A stretch of DNA of 64,000 nucleotides, taken from the NCBI RefSeq assembly GCF_003402235.1, contig NZ_QEWO01000009.1:41371-105370 (forward strand), written 5' to 3'. Below are positions 51,641 through 59,400 of this stretch, in pieces (the first letter of the stretch is position 1; each line of letters begins with the position of its first letter). The position numbers were made by a program, and so were the translations under genes. Source of the stretch: Parahaliea mediterranea. Lineage in GTDB: Bacteria; Pseudomonadota; Gammaproteobacteria; Pseudomonadales; Halieaceae. The notes under the pieces were generated by a model. It was not told where the DNA came from. It was given only the letters and a program-made list of their open reading frames with translations, and made no database searches.

Positions 51641-51934
51641 ATGGCACTGGCAACACTGTCTCACGCTCGTTTCAACCCGGGTCAAGTGGTTATGACCCAA
51701 GGCGTCAACGACCTCGTCCAACGGGGTGTCATCAATCCCAGGCAGTACCTATTGCGCCATTTGCGTGGCGACTGGGGAGACCTCTGTGAAGAGGATCGTG
51801 CGACCAACGAAGCCGCGCTGAAACACGGCGATCGGCTGATGTCGTCCTATCCCATCACAGCGACTGTGAAACTCTGGATCATCACCGAATGCGACCGCAG
51901 TGTTACGACGCTGCTGCTCCCTGACGAGTACTGA
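51641..51934 (+). CDS. Small ICE protein of unknown function
   Basis: 97 residues from the ATG at 51641 behind CAGGAGGTATT. Sequence features: FNPGQVVMTQGVNDLVQRGVINPRQYLLRHLRGDWGDLCEEDRATNEAALKHGDRLMSSY. The GQVVMTxGVND and HxxGDWGDL blocks are widely conserved in small plasmid/ICE proteins of unknown role. Reading frame and start are well supported. Confidence 0.78.
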   Translation: MALATLSHARFNPGQVVMTQGVNDLVQRGVINPRQYLLRHLRGDWGDLCEEDRATNEAALKHGDRLMSSYPITATVKLWIITECDRSVTTLLLPDEY

Positions 51935-51952
51935 TCCTCTTTTCCCAACCCT

Positions 51953-51998
51953 GGGGCATGCCATCGCCCCGCTGGGGGAGGTGCATGCCCCGCTTTTA
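51953..51998 (+). terminator. Nested hairpin with T-tract before the helicase gene
   Basis: GGGGCATGC pairs exactly with GCATGCCCC around an inner CCCC-GCT-GGGG and is followed by GCTTTTATC. It is only 14 bases before the helicase start, so read-through would have to be regulated. Confidence 0.6.
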
Positions 51999-52012
51999 TC
52001 TGGAGCATCAGC

Positions 52013-54292
52013 ATGTCCCTCGATACTTGTTCTGAAAACTTTTCATCCGACACCACTGTGCAGGGCGACCTGCTAGAAAAAGCCTCATCCCCGCTCGACA
52101 TCAGCCTGCAGGACTTTGTGTCCGAGTTTGGCGACGAGCTGCTCGACTCACTCAATCGCGCCAATCCTCCGGTGTATACCGGCCAGGCACGGGCGTACCG
52201 CCAGACCCTGCTGGCGAATCTGAAACGGCAGTTGTTTCCCGCTCAGGCTGAGGTGGTACACGCCGTCACAGAGCTGTTGGTTGATCGCGGCGAAAGGGCC
52301 GCCATCGTCAACGGCGAGATGGGCTGTGGCAAAACCACTGTAGGTATCGCTACGGCTGCCGTACTCGAAGCCGAAGGTTATCGCCGTACGCTGGTGCTCT
52401 CGCCACCCCACCTGGTGTACAAGTGGCGGCGGGAAATCCAGGAGACCGTGGCCAACGCCAAGGTCTGGATACTCAATGGCCCGGATACCCTAGTCAAACT
52501 CATCAAGCTGCGTGAGCAGTTGGGTGTGCCGTCCCAGGGACCGGAGTTCTTCGTCCTCGGACGCGTGCGTATGCGCATGGGTTTCCACTGGAAGCCCGTA
52601 TTCGTGCGTCGGCGGACCCGGTACGGCGAGATCGGCAGTTGCCCACACTGTGGGCAGGTCATCACCGATCTCGACGGTGAGCCGGTCAGTCCCATCGAAC
52701 TGGAAGCGGCGGAGACACGTCGCAAATGCAACCGCTGTGCTTCGGCGCTGTGGACGCTGGTTCGCCCCCGTAGGCTTTCGGCCAACGATCAGTCCCAGGC
52801 TGTGCTCAGGGCACTCAAGCGTATTCCCACCATCGGTGACGTCACCGCCCAGAAGCTGATGAAGCAGTTCGGCGAGTCGTTCCTGGCCTCCATGCTGGGC
52901 GACAACCTGTACGAGTTCATCAACCTGATGGACAATAACGGTGAGCTGGTGTTTTCAGACCGCCAGGCCCAGCGCATGGAGCGCGCCATGGCCTCGATGG
53001 AGTTCGGTTTCGGCGAAGGCGGCTATCAGCCGTCGGAGTTCATCAAACGCTACCTGCCGCAAGGCACGTTCGACCTGCTCATCGCCGACGAGGCGCACGA
53101 GTACAAGAACGCGGGCTCTGCCCAGGGGCAAGCCATGGGTGTTTTGGCCTCCAAGGTGCGCAAGACGCTGCTGCTCACCGGCACACTGATGGGCGGTTAC
53201 GGCGATGACTTGTTCTACCTGCTGTTCCGAGCGCTGCCGTCGAGAATGATTGAAGACGGCTATCGACCCAGCAAGCAGGGCAGTCTGACACCGGCCGCGA
53301 TGGCGTTTATGCGCGATCACGGCGTGCTCAAGGACATTTATTCCGAGAGCAACGGCTCGGCCCACAAGACCGCCAAGGGCAGCAAGATCACGGTGCGAAC
53401 CGTCAAGGCTCCCGGATTTGGTCCCAAGGGCGTGCTGCGCTGTGTGTTGCCGTTCACGGTGTTTCTCAAGTTGAAGGATATCGGCGGCAATGTGCTGCCA
53501 CCCTACGACGAGGAGTTCCGGGAAGTGGCCATGGCTGACGAGCAGTCCCAGGCCTACTCACGCCTGGCGGGGCAGTTGACCGCTGAGCTGAAGCAGGCCC
53601 TGGCGCGGCGAGACACAACACTTCTGGGTGTGGTACTCAACGTGCTGCTGGCCTGGCCGGACACCTGCTTCCGTGCAGAGACGGTCAAGCACCCGCGAAC
53701 CCGCAACCTGCTGGCGTTCACCCCTTCGCTGTTCTCTGATATGGAGATCATGCCGAAGGAGCTGGAACTGATCGATATCTGTCGTGAAGAAAAGGCAGCG
53801 GGTCGCAAGTCCCTGGTCTACAGCGTGTACACCGGGACACGGGATACCACGTCACGGTTGAAAGTACTGCTTGAACAGGAAGGCTTCAAGGTGGCGGTAC
53901 TGCGCGCCAGCGTGGATGCCTCCCGTCGGGAAGACTGGATCGCCGAGCAGCTGGATCGCGGCATCGACGTGCTCATCACCAATCCCGAACTGGTGAAAAC
54001 CGGCCTGGACCTGTTGGACTTCCCGTCCATCGTGTTCATGCAGTCGGGCTACAACGTCTACTCGCTGCAACAGGCCGCACGTCGCTCCTGGCGTATCGGC
54101 CAGAAGCAGCCGGTCAGGGTGATCTACCTGGGCTACGCGGCTACCTCGCAGATGACCTGCCTGGGGCTGATGGCCAAGAAGATCACCGTGTCACAGAGCA
54201 CGTCGGGAGACGTGCCGGAATCCGGGCTGGATGTCCTGAATCAGGATGGCGACTCGGTGGAAGTGGCGCTGGCAAGGCAGTTGGTGAGTTGA
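52013..54292 (+). CDS. SNF2-like DEAH helicase/ATPase with internal zinc-finger insert
   Basis: 759 residues. Walker A GEMGCGKTT (near 103), helicase lobe 1 with LIADEAHEYKN (near 358), and lobe 2 with VYSVYTGTRDTTSRLKVLLEQ, NPELVKTGLDLLDFPSIVFMQ and QAARRSWRIGQKQPVRVIYL (motif VI near 685). A four-cysteine insert CPHCGQ and CNRCAS (about 209-243) splits lobe 1. This is the large ICE helicase typical of the family. It probably remodels DNA or protein-DNA complexes during transfer or replication. Confidence 0.82.
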   Translation: MSLDTCSENFSSDTTVQGDLLEKASSPLDISLQDFVSEFGDELLDSLNRANPPVYTGQARAYRQTLLANLKRQLFPAQAEVVHAVTELLVDRGERAAIVNGEMGCGKTTVGIATAAVLEAEGYRRTLVLSPPHLVYKWRREIQETVANAKVWILNGPDTLVKLIKLREQLGVPSQGPEFFVLGRVRMRMGFHWKPVFVRRRTRYGEIGSCPHCGQVITDLDGEPVSPIELEAAETRRKCNRCASALWTLVRPRRLSANDQSQAVLRALKRIPTIGDVTAQKLMKQFGESFLASMLGDNLYEFINLMDNNGELVFSDRQAQRMERAMASMEFGFGEGGYQPSEFIKRYLPQGTFDLLIADEAHEYKNAGSAQGQAMGVLASKVRKTLLLTGTLMGGYGDDLFYLLFRALPSRMIEDGYRPSKQGSLTPAAMAFMRDHGVLKDIYSESNGSAHKTAKGSKITVRTVKAPGFGPKGVLRCVLPFTVFLKLKDIGGNVLPPYDEEFREVAMADEQSQAYSRLAGQLTAELKQALARRDTTLLGVVLNVLLAWPDTCFRAETVKHPRTRNLLAFTPSLFSDMEIMPKELELIDICREEKAAGRKSLVYSVYTGTRDTTSRLKVLLEQEGFKVAVLRASVDASRREDWIAEQLDRGIDVLITNPELVKTGLDLLDFPSIVFMQSGYNVYSLQQAARRSWRIGQKQPVRVIYLGYAATSQMTCLGLMAKKITVSQSTSGDVPESGLDVLNQDGDSVEVALARQLVS

Positions 54293-54310
54293 GTAGCGGT
54301 TGATCTTTGG

Positions 54311-54332
54311 CGGCCCCTTCGGGGGCCGTTTT
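54311..54332 (+). terminator. Strong intrinsic terminator
   Basis: CGGCCCC-TTCG-GGGGCCG followed directly by TTTT, 18 bases after the helicase stop. It isolates the core from the reverse-oriented cargo gene beyond. Confidence 0.85.
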
Positions 54333-54594
54333 CTCGATAAAGCCTGAATGGAGATTCTGTCAGCAGCCAAGAGTTGACATCGAGATATCTACGCAACCAG
54401 GGGCTATTCACCTTGTGTGAACTGGACTTACATTGACTTGCCTCAATGGCAAGAGCTGCTGGTACCCGGGCGAACCAGGATCTATCTGCTGAACCATGCG
54501 GCAGAACGTGGCACCGCCGACGTACAACGCCTTATTCTCTCGGTTCAATGCCGCAAAAAGTAGTTGTAGGCAGAAATCCAGTTGTCGAAAGAAG
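54333..54594. other. Gap between helicase terminator and cargo gene
   Basis: A rightward open stretch without start codon (about 54384-54569) encodes LPQWQELLVPGRTRIYLLNHAAERGTADVQRLIL in part, which may be the residue of an ICE gene cut by the cargo insertion. Homology was not recognised. No repeat or terminal inverted repeat is obvious. Confidence 0.3.
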
Positions 54595-56562
54595 TCATTT
54601 CGTCGCCAGTAGGTCAGGCTGCTGCACGGCGATGGGCTCAATGAACTTGTCCAAATCTTCCTGCTGCGCCAAAAGGAATGGGGCGTCTTTCACCTTATCA
54701 TAGAGCTTCAGAAGGCGCTGTTCAGCCCGGTTCAAGATAATGCTATACAGCAATGGTTGAATCTTCACCCTGTCGTTGTCTTCGGTGCGGGTGCCACCCT
54801 CACCACTCTCAATCTGATCCCCAAGAACAAATCCATCCACCCGCGTCTCAAACTGGATGTACCCCTTCTTCTTCAACTCTTTCACATACTTCCAAATCTG
54901 CTCCTTTTCCTTGGACCCGAGTGACAGCTTGGTGGTCTTCAGATCAACAATGACAAGGTGGCCCACTCCCACCTCTTGATGATCTTCGTTGTAAGAAGGA
55001 AGGGAGTAGAAGCCAGTGCTGCCATCACCCCGGATCACAAAGTCTGGCCGATTCAGTGAAGCTTTGTCAGCCTTACCGTCAAACAACTCGCGGATGACCG
55101 TCGTCATGCCCTTGTTGGATGTGAAGTGGATGGATTCAAACTTGTCTCCGAACATCCACAGGCCCTTGGCAAAGAGCGGCTGGAGTTCCTTGACTTCATC
55201 GATGCCTGCAACCTGAATTTTGATCCGAAGTTCGTTGATGACCTTCAGGCGGCCCTGAATTTCGTCAAGGACGATCTTCGCCATGCCAATGGTCCACTGA
55301 CTCAGGACTTCGTGAAGGGCATCCAAATCATGCGGATCTTGATTGTGCAGGATTTCTAGCAAACCATACTGAGACTTGCTCTTCTCCAGCTTCGCCAGAA
55401 TGCCTGTCAGTTGCACGATCTCCTGCTCACCGAAGTTCGGGCAGGTATCCACAACCTCATTGATGAATGTGGTGACACGATCCTTGCTCAGAAAGGGAAG
55501 GGCGTTGACCGACTGCCCCACTCGTTCAAGGACAGCTCTACGTTTGTCTTCGCGTTCAGCCGCACTGGTGTTGTCAATGATCTCGCGGATCTTGTCCTGG
55601 ACGATTGGCCTGGTCGCTTCCCATGCCAGATTCTTTTCAACGAAGCCTGACCAGTCTTCCTTGACGGCGTTTTCCTTATTGAGGAAGTCAGCCTGAACGA
55701 TAAAGGTGAAGCGCTTAGCCTTCTCGGTCCTGCCGTCAAGAATGCGTTCGACATCAGCACCACGCCAACGGCACTCACCCACAGCACGGTTCATGACCCA
55801 CCACGCGATGCCATGCTGTTTCGTCGTCTTGTCGGCCTTGCGGGTGTCAATGTGATAGATCTTGACCGTGCCGTAGTCGGGCACCTCAACGTCTACGATA
55901 GAAAGGGACGATTTGCTGATGTCGGCAAACGAAATGGGGCTGCCATTCAAGATCACCTTGAACGAAGGATTAGCAAGAAACCGACCACCCAAAAGCTCAC
56001 GTGCCTGCTCTACGGACAGGTTGATCTGATGGATTTCACCTTCACCTGTGATTGTCGTTCCATGTCCCTCCACACCCTCATCAACGAACTCTACGAGTTC
56101 AGTGATCAGGGGCTTGCTGGGTGTCCTCCTGACCTTGTAGACGAACTTCTGACCATCTTTGACCGAAGTGATCCGATAGTTTTTTGTGAGGCAAAAGCTG
56201 GCGAATCGGCCCTTGCCATTCTTGCCGAATACGAAGCGTGGAAGACCTTCCACACCTGCTGGCGGTGCCGTTGTGGCGCCACCTTTGGCGATACGGTTAT
56301 AGGACATGGCCCGCCAGATGTAATCAAACTCTGCGCGGGTCATACCCTTTCCATTGTCAGAGATGGAAAATTGCTTGCTATTCTTCGGGTCGGGCCAGCT
56401 TATTCTGACTTCGGTGGCGTATGCATCCCAGCAGTTGGCAACAAGTTCAACAATGGCCGTGCTGGGACTAGTGATGATAGGGCCCGCCCAACTTTCAAGA
56501 AACCCGTCTTCAAAGAAGAGATCTTCTTGCTGTAAGGTTTTAGTATTTGAAGAATCAGCCAT
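54595..56562 (-). CDS. GHKL ATPase fused to a Shedu-like (DUF4263) PD-(D/E)XK nuclease; putative defence protein
   Basis: 655 residues. N-terminal GHKL (Hsp90/MutL-like) ATPase: N box AIVELVANCWDAYAT (36-50), G1 ISDNGKGMT (67-75), a GKNGKGRF lid (113-120) and GHGTT (166-170). A helical middle follows (about 290-450). The C-terminal part (about 455-585) has the DUF4263 pattern: ELQPLFAKGLWMFGDKF, RPDFVI (505-510), HLVIVDLKT (535-543; catalytic D-x-K) and QIWKYVKEL. The gene is leftward and less GC-rich by eye, and is set between the ICE helicase and pilL. An ATPase-gated nuclease acting against phage or plasmids is the likeliest role. Confidence 0.75.
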   Translation of the reverse strand: MADSSNTKTLQQEDLFFEDGFLESWAGPIITSPSTAIVELVANCWDAYATEVRISWPDPKNSKQFSISDNGKGMTRAEFDYIWRAMSYNRIAKGGATTAPPAGVEGLPRFVFGKNGKGRFASFCLTKNYRITSVKDGQKFVYKVRRTPSKPLITELVEFVDEGVEGHGTTITGEGEIHQINLSVEQARELLGGRFLANPSFKVILNGSPISFADISKSSLSIVDVEVPDYGTVKIYHIDTRKADKTTKQHGIAWWVMNRAVGECRWRGADVERILDGRTEKAKRFTFIVQADFLNKENAVKEDWSGFVEKNLAWEATRPIVQDKIREIIDNTSAAEREDKRRAVLERVGQSVNALPFLSKDRVTTFINEVVDTCPNFGEQEIVQLTGILAKLEKSKSQYGLLEILHNQDPHDLDALHEVLSQWTIGMAKIVLDEIQGRLKVINELRIKIQVAGIDEVKELQPLFAKGLWMFGDKFESIHFTSNKGMTTVIRELFDGKADKASLNRPDFVIRGDGSTGFYSLPSYNEDHQEVGVGHLVIVDLKTTKLSLGSKEKEQIWKYVKELKKKGYIQFETRVDGFVLGDQIESGEGGTRTEDNDRVKIQPLLYSIILNRAEQRLLKLYDKVKDAPFLLAQQEDLDKFIEPIAVQQPDLLATK

Positions 56563-57015
56563 TGCCCCTCCCTAGGTATCGTCTAGTTGATAGCCAGCTT
56601 CCACATCTCAATTTTTCAGCGCTGCGTACGGCGGATTCTGAAAATCGGCATAACTTGTAGTTCGTCAGCGAGCGCGCCGACATCACTCCATCCGAAGCAA
56701 TTCCGCTTCGCTACACTATACCCCGCGGCACTTATCAATGCCGGCTTTCGGCATCGCCATTGACCGGCTGCTCCTGCCGAGAGCTGTCATTTGGCCGTTG
56801 TGGCTTCTATGAACCAACGCCAGACATACTTTTCCGGTCACGCTTCGCAAGCTCCCTCAATCAGCCAGTACGATTCATCGCCTGCGCGCACACTCGGAAC
56901 TGTCGGATAGCCGAATCCTACGAACTACAATACGGCGAGGTGATGATTCCTATTGTTGGCTGATACAGCCCCTTCCACCAGTGATGCTGCTAGAACACAG
57001 CCCTTGGAGCATCAC
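56563..57015. other. 450-bp gap between the cargo gene and pilL
   Basis: No gene is supported. TTGTAGTTCG (56655-56664) and its complement CGAACTACAA (56921-56930) enclose most of the gap. They might be remnants of an inserted element's ends, but 10 bp is weak evidence. The promoter for the leftward cargo gene must lie here. Confidence 0.35.
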
Positions 57016-57522
57016 ATGGCAAAGCCCCATAACTCTATCACGATCAGACACCTAACTCTCTATTCATGCCTGCTGTTAGCCATCTTGAGCACTGGCTGCG
57101 CCATGTCGACCGTTGCCCCCGCTCCCAATGTACCAGGCACGGCAGCCAATTCTGCCCCGCTACCAGGTGACTGGATACCAATCGCCCGCTACGGTCGGTA
57201 CACACTGGTGGAACTGGCACCCCAGGCGGCCCAGCAAAACCTCCTGCTGCAAGTGGTCGATGTGTCCATCCCGGGAACGCCGCCACTATCGGTGGAAGAT
57301 GGCTTGCGCCACGTGCTTCAGCGCTCCGGCTACTCCCTCTGTGACGACGACTTGAACTCGACACCGCTCTACGGGTTACCTCTGCCGGCAGCCCATCTGC
57401 GGCTTGGGCCGATGTTTCTCCATGATGTACTGCTGACTTTGGCCGGGCCAGCCTGGGAACTGCAGGTGGATGATCGAGCACGAGAGGTGTGCTTCACACC
57501 GCGTCTGGAGGCATTGCCGTGA
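57016..57522 (+). CDS. pilL: PilL-like lipoprotein of the ICE conjugation system (TIGR03748)
   Basis: 168 residues from MAKPHNSITIRHLTLYSCLLLAILSTGC, a lipoprotein signal (LSTGC). The mature part has YGRYTLVELAPQAAQQNLLLQVVDVSIP and VEDGLRHVLQRSGYSLC, the PilL N-terminal (STN-like) domain of GI-type conjugation systems. Envelope component probably linked to the mating pilus. First gene of the transfer operon in this window. Confidence 0.85.
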   Translation: MAKPHNSITIRHLTLYSCLLLAILSTGCAMSTVAPAPNVPGTAANSAPLPGDWIPIARYGRYTLVELAPQAAQQNLLLQVVDVSIPGTPPLSVEDGLRHVLQRSGYSLCDDDLNSTPLYGLPLPAAHLRLGPMFLHDVLLTLAGPAWELQVDDRAREVCFTPRLEALP

Positions 57523-57574
57523 CGATTCAGTCTGAGTCCGATTCTATCCTGGCCAGTCGTTACAGGAGGCTACC

Positions 57575-58300
57575 GTGAAATCCTCCCTGACTTACGCTCT
57601 TTTGGCATTGATAGCCCTGGTCCCAGCTCTGTCTCTTGCCCAAAGCGCCACTACCTCCGATTCGCGCATCGTGCCCAGTCTGGAGGAAACTGCCGGTGAC
57701 ACGGCTCTCGACGAACGCCTGGCAACGGACTGGGGACTCAAATCCGAGGAGTGGACGCGATATCAGGCGCTGATGCAGGGACCGCTGGGAATTTACTCGC
57801 CCAACCTGGACCCGCTAACGGCGCTGGGCATCGAGGCGCGCACCGACGAGGAGCGCCGCCGCTACGCAGAGCTGCAGGTACAGGCCGAAGCTCGCCGCGT
57901 CGAGAAACTGCTGACCTATCAGCGCGCCTATGATGCGGCATGGCAGCGACTCTATCCGGACCTCCAGCGGGTTGGCACTAGCAGCTTGAGTAGCCTGCCT
58001 CAAAGCAGCCTCCCGCCCACCCGGTTGGCCGTGTTCGTGAAGGAAAACTGCCCAGCCTGTGAGCGGCGCGTCCGACAGCTACAGGCGGAGGGTGCGGAGT
58101 TCGATCTGTATCTGGTCGACAGCCGCCAGGACGATGCCCGTGTACGCCAATGGGCTGAGCGTGTGGGCATCGAGCCGGACAAGGTTCGCGACCGTGCCAT
58201 CACCTTGAATCATGATAATGGGCGCTGGCTGGCTATCGGGGTGCAGGGTGAATTGCCCGCCGTGGTTCGTGAGGTGGGTGGGCAATGGCAACGTCTCTGA
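57575..58300 (+). CDS. TIGR03759-family ICE protein with C-terminal thioredoxin-like CPAC motif
   Basis: 241 residues from GTG 57575 behind CAGGAGG. Signal peptide MKSSLTYALLALIALVPALSLAQS. The TIGR03759 block is LATDWGLKSEEWTRYQALMQGPLGIYSPNLDPLTALGIEARTDEERRRYAELQVQAEARRVEKLLTYQRAY. The C-terminal third (LAVFVKENCPACERRVRQLQAEG, DLYLVD) is thioredoxin-like with a CPAC pair. A periplasmic disulfide or scaffold role for the conjugation apparatus is likely. Overlaps the transglycosylase gene by 16 bases. Confidence 0.87.
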   Translation: MKSSLTYALLALIALVPALSLAQSATTSDSRIVPSLEETAGDTALDERLATDWGLKSEEWTRYQALMQGPLGIYSPNLDPLTALGIEARTDEERRRYAELQVQAEARRVEKLLTYQRAYDAAWQRLYPDLQRVGTSSLSSLPQSSLPPTRLAVFVKENCPACERRVRQLQAEGAEFDLYLVDSRQDDARVRQWAERVGIEPDKVRDRAITLNHDNGRWLAIGVQGELPAVVREVGGQWQRL

Positions 58301-58866
58301 GTTCCCCGCATTGGGTGGTCATCTGCCTGGGGTGGCTGGTCGTTTCCCCAAGCACAGCAGATACCGCACTCCCGCCACCGGCTTATCAATTGGCCGCCCA
58401 CGAGGCCGGGGTGCCATCGGCAGTGCTCTATGCCATTGCTTTGCAGGAGAGTGGCACAGACATACGGGACAGGCAGGTTCCCTGGCCATGGACACTGAAC
58501 GTCGCCGGTCAACCTCGGCGGCTCGCCACCCGGGACGGGGCCTGTGCCGAACTCACCACCGCCCTTGAAACTACGCCCGCTCGCCGTATCGACGTAGGGC
58601 TTGGGCAGATCAATGTCGGTTACCACGCACATCGGGTGACTCATCCCTGCGACCTCCTCGACCCGTATCAAAACCTGGCGATTGCCGCCGCCATATTGCG
58701 CGAACAGCACAAGACCGGTGAGGGCTGGCTGCATGCGGTTGGTCGCTATCACCGCCCGGCCGGTGGCGAGCCAGCCGAGCGTTACCGGCGCAGCATTCAC
58801 CAACACTTGTCACGCATTCACGCTGGACCTGCAGCGCTGACCGTATCTGAGGAGGGGCTGCCTTGA
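58285..58866 (+). CDS. Lytic transglycosylase of the conjugation system
   Basis: 193 residues with a signal peptide. AAHEAGVPSAVLYAIALQESGTD contains the SLT catalytic Glu (QES), followed by RRIDVGLGQINVGYH and a typical ending AVGRYHRPAGGEPAERYRRSI. It opens peptidoglycan for assembly of the transfer apparatus. The stop overlaps the next start. Confidence 0.9.
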   Translation: MATSLSSPHWVVICLGWLVVSPSTADTALPPPAYQLAAHEAGVPSAVLYAIALQESGTDIRDRQVPWPWTLNVAGQPRRLATRDGACAELTTALETTPARRIDVGLGQINVGYHAHRVTHPCDLLDPYQNLAIAAAILREQHKTGEGWLHAVGRYHRPAGGEPAERYRRSIHQHLSRIHAGPAALTVSEEGLP

Positions 58867-59399
58867 AAGCTCGTTTTCGTGCCCTGTGCTGGCTGTTGGG
58901 ACTAATGAGCCTGTCAGCCTCTGCCGATGACACCCCACTCATTGTCGTTCAGGACCGAGGTGGCGTCTCGGCGCTGCCGTATTACCAGGCCATGGATTTA
59001 CCGCCCATAGGCACACCCATCGCTCGACCCGAACACGTTGATGTCCCGGTAGCCCAAATCCAGCCCATCAGCGAGGCGGACATGCTGCCGGTACGATCGG
59101 CGCTACTGTCGCCGGGCAGGGTGGAACGCCGGCCTATGGACAGTGCAGGCTTTCGCCCCCTGTTCGTGGTGGGCGACGACGACCTTTCCCGCAACTGGCT
59201 GCAACAACGGGCGGCCAGCTTGCGAACGCTTGGTGCCGTAGGTCTGGCGGTCAATGTCGACACTGCCGAAGGACTGGCCGACTTGCGAGACCAGGCACCC
59301 GGCTTGACCCTGGCACCGGCCTCTGGTGACGATCTGGCTCAGCGCCTTGAGATCCGGCACTACCCGGTGCTGATCACCGCCACCGGACTCGAGCAGTGA
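58863..59399 (+). CDS. TIGR03765-family ICE protein
   Basis: 178 residues from TTG 58863 behind GAGGAGGGG, overlapping the previous stop. Signal peptide MKARFRALCWLLGLMSLSASA. The pattern LIVVQDRGGVSALPYYQAM, LPVRSALLSPGRVERR and LFVVGDDDLSRNWLQQRAASLRTLGAVGLAVNV is that of TIGR03765 proteins next to TraD. Periplasmic; role in the mating apparatus not defined. Confidence 0.85.
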   Translation: MKARFRALCWLLGLMSLSASADDTPLIVVQDRGGVSALPYYQAMDLPPIGTPIARPEHVDVPVAQIQPISEADMLPVRSALLSPGRVERRPMDSAGFRPLFVVGDDDLSRNWLQQRAASLRTLGAVGLAVNVDTAEGLADLRDQAPGLTLAPASGDDLAQRLEIRHYPVLITATGLEQ

Positions 59400-59400
59400 C

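Noticed and set aside
54408..54641. A 77-codon minus-strand frame at the end of the GHKL-nuclease gene
   Set aside because: It overlaps the 3' end of the cargo gene in another frame; no start signal and no similarity recognised.
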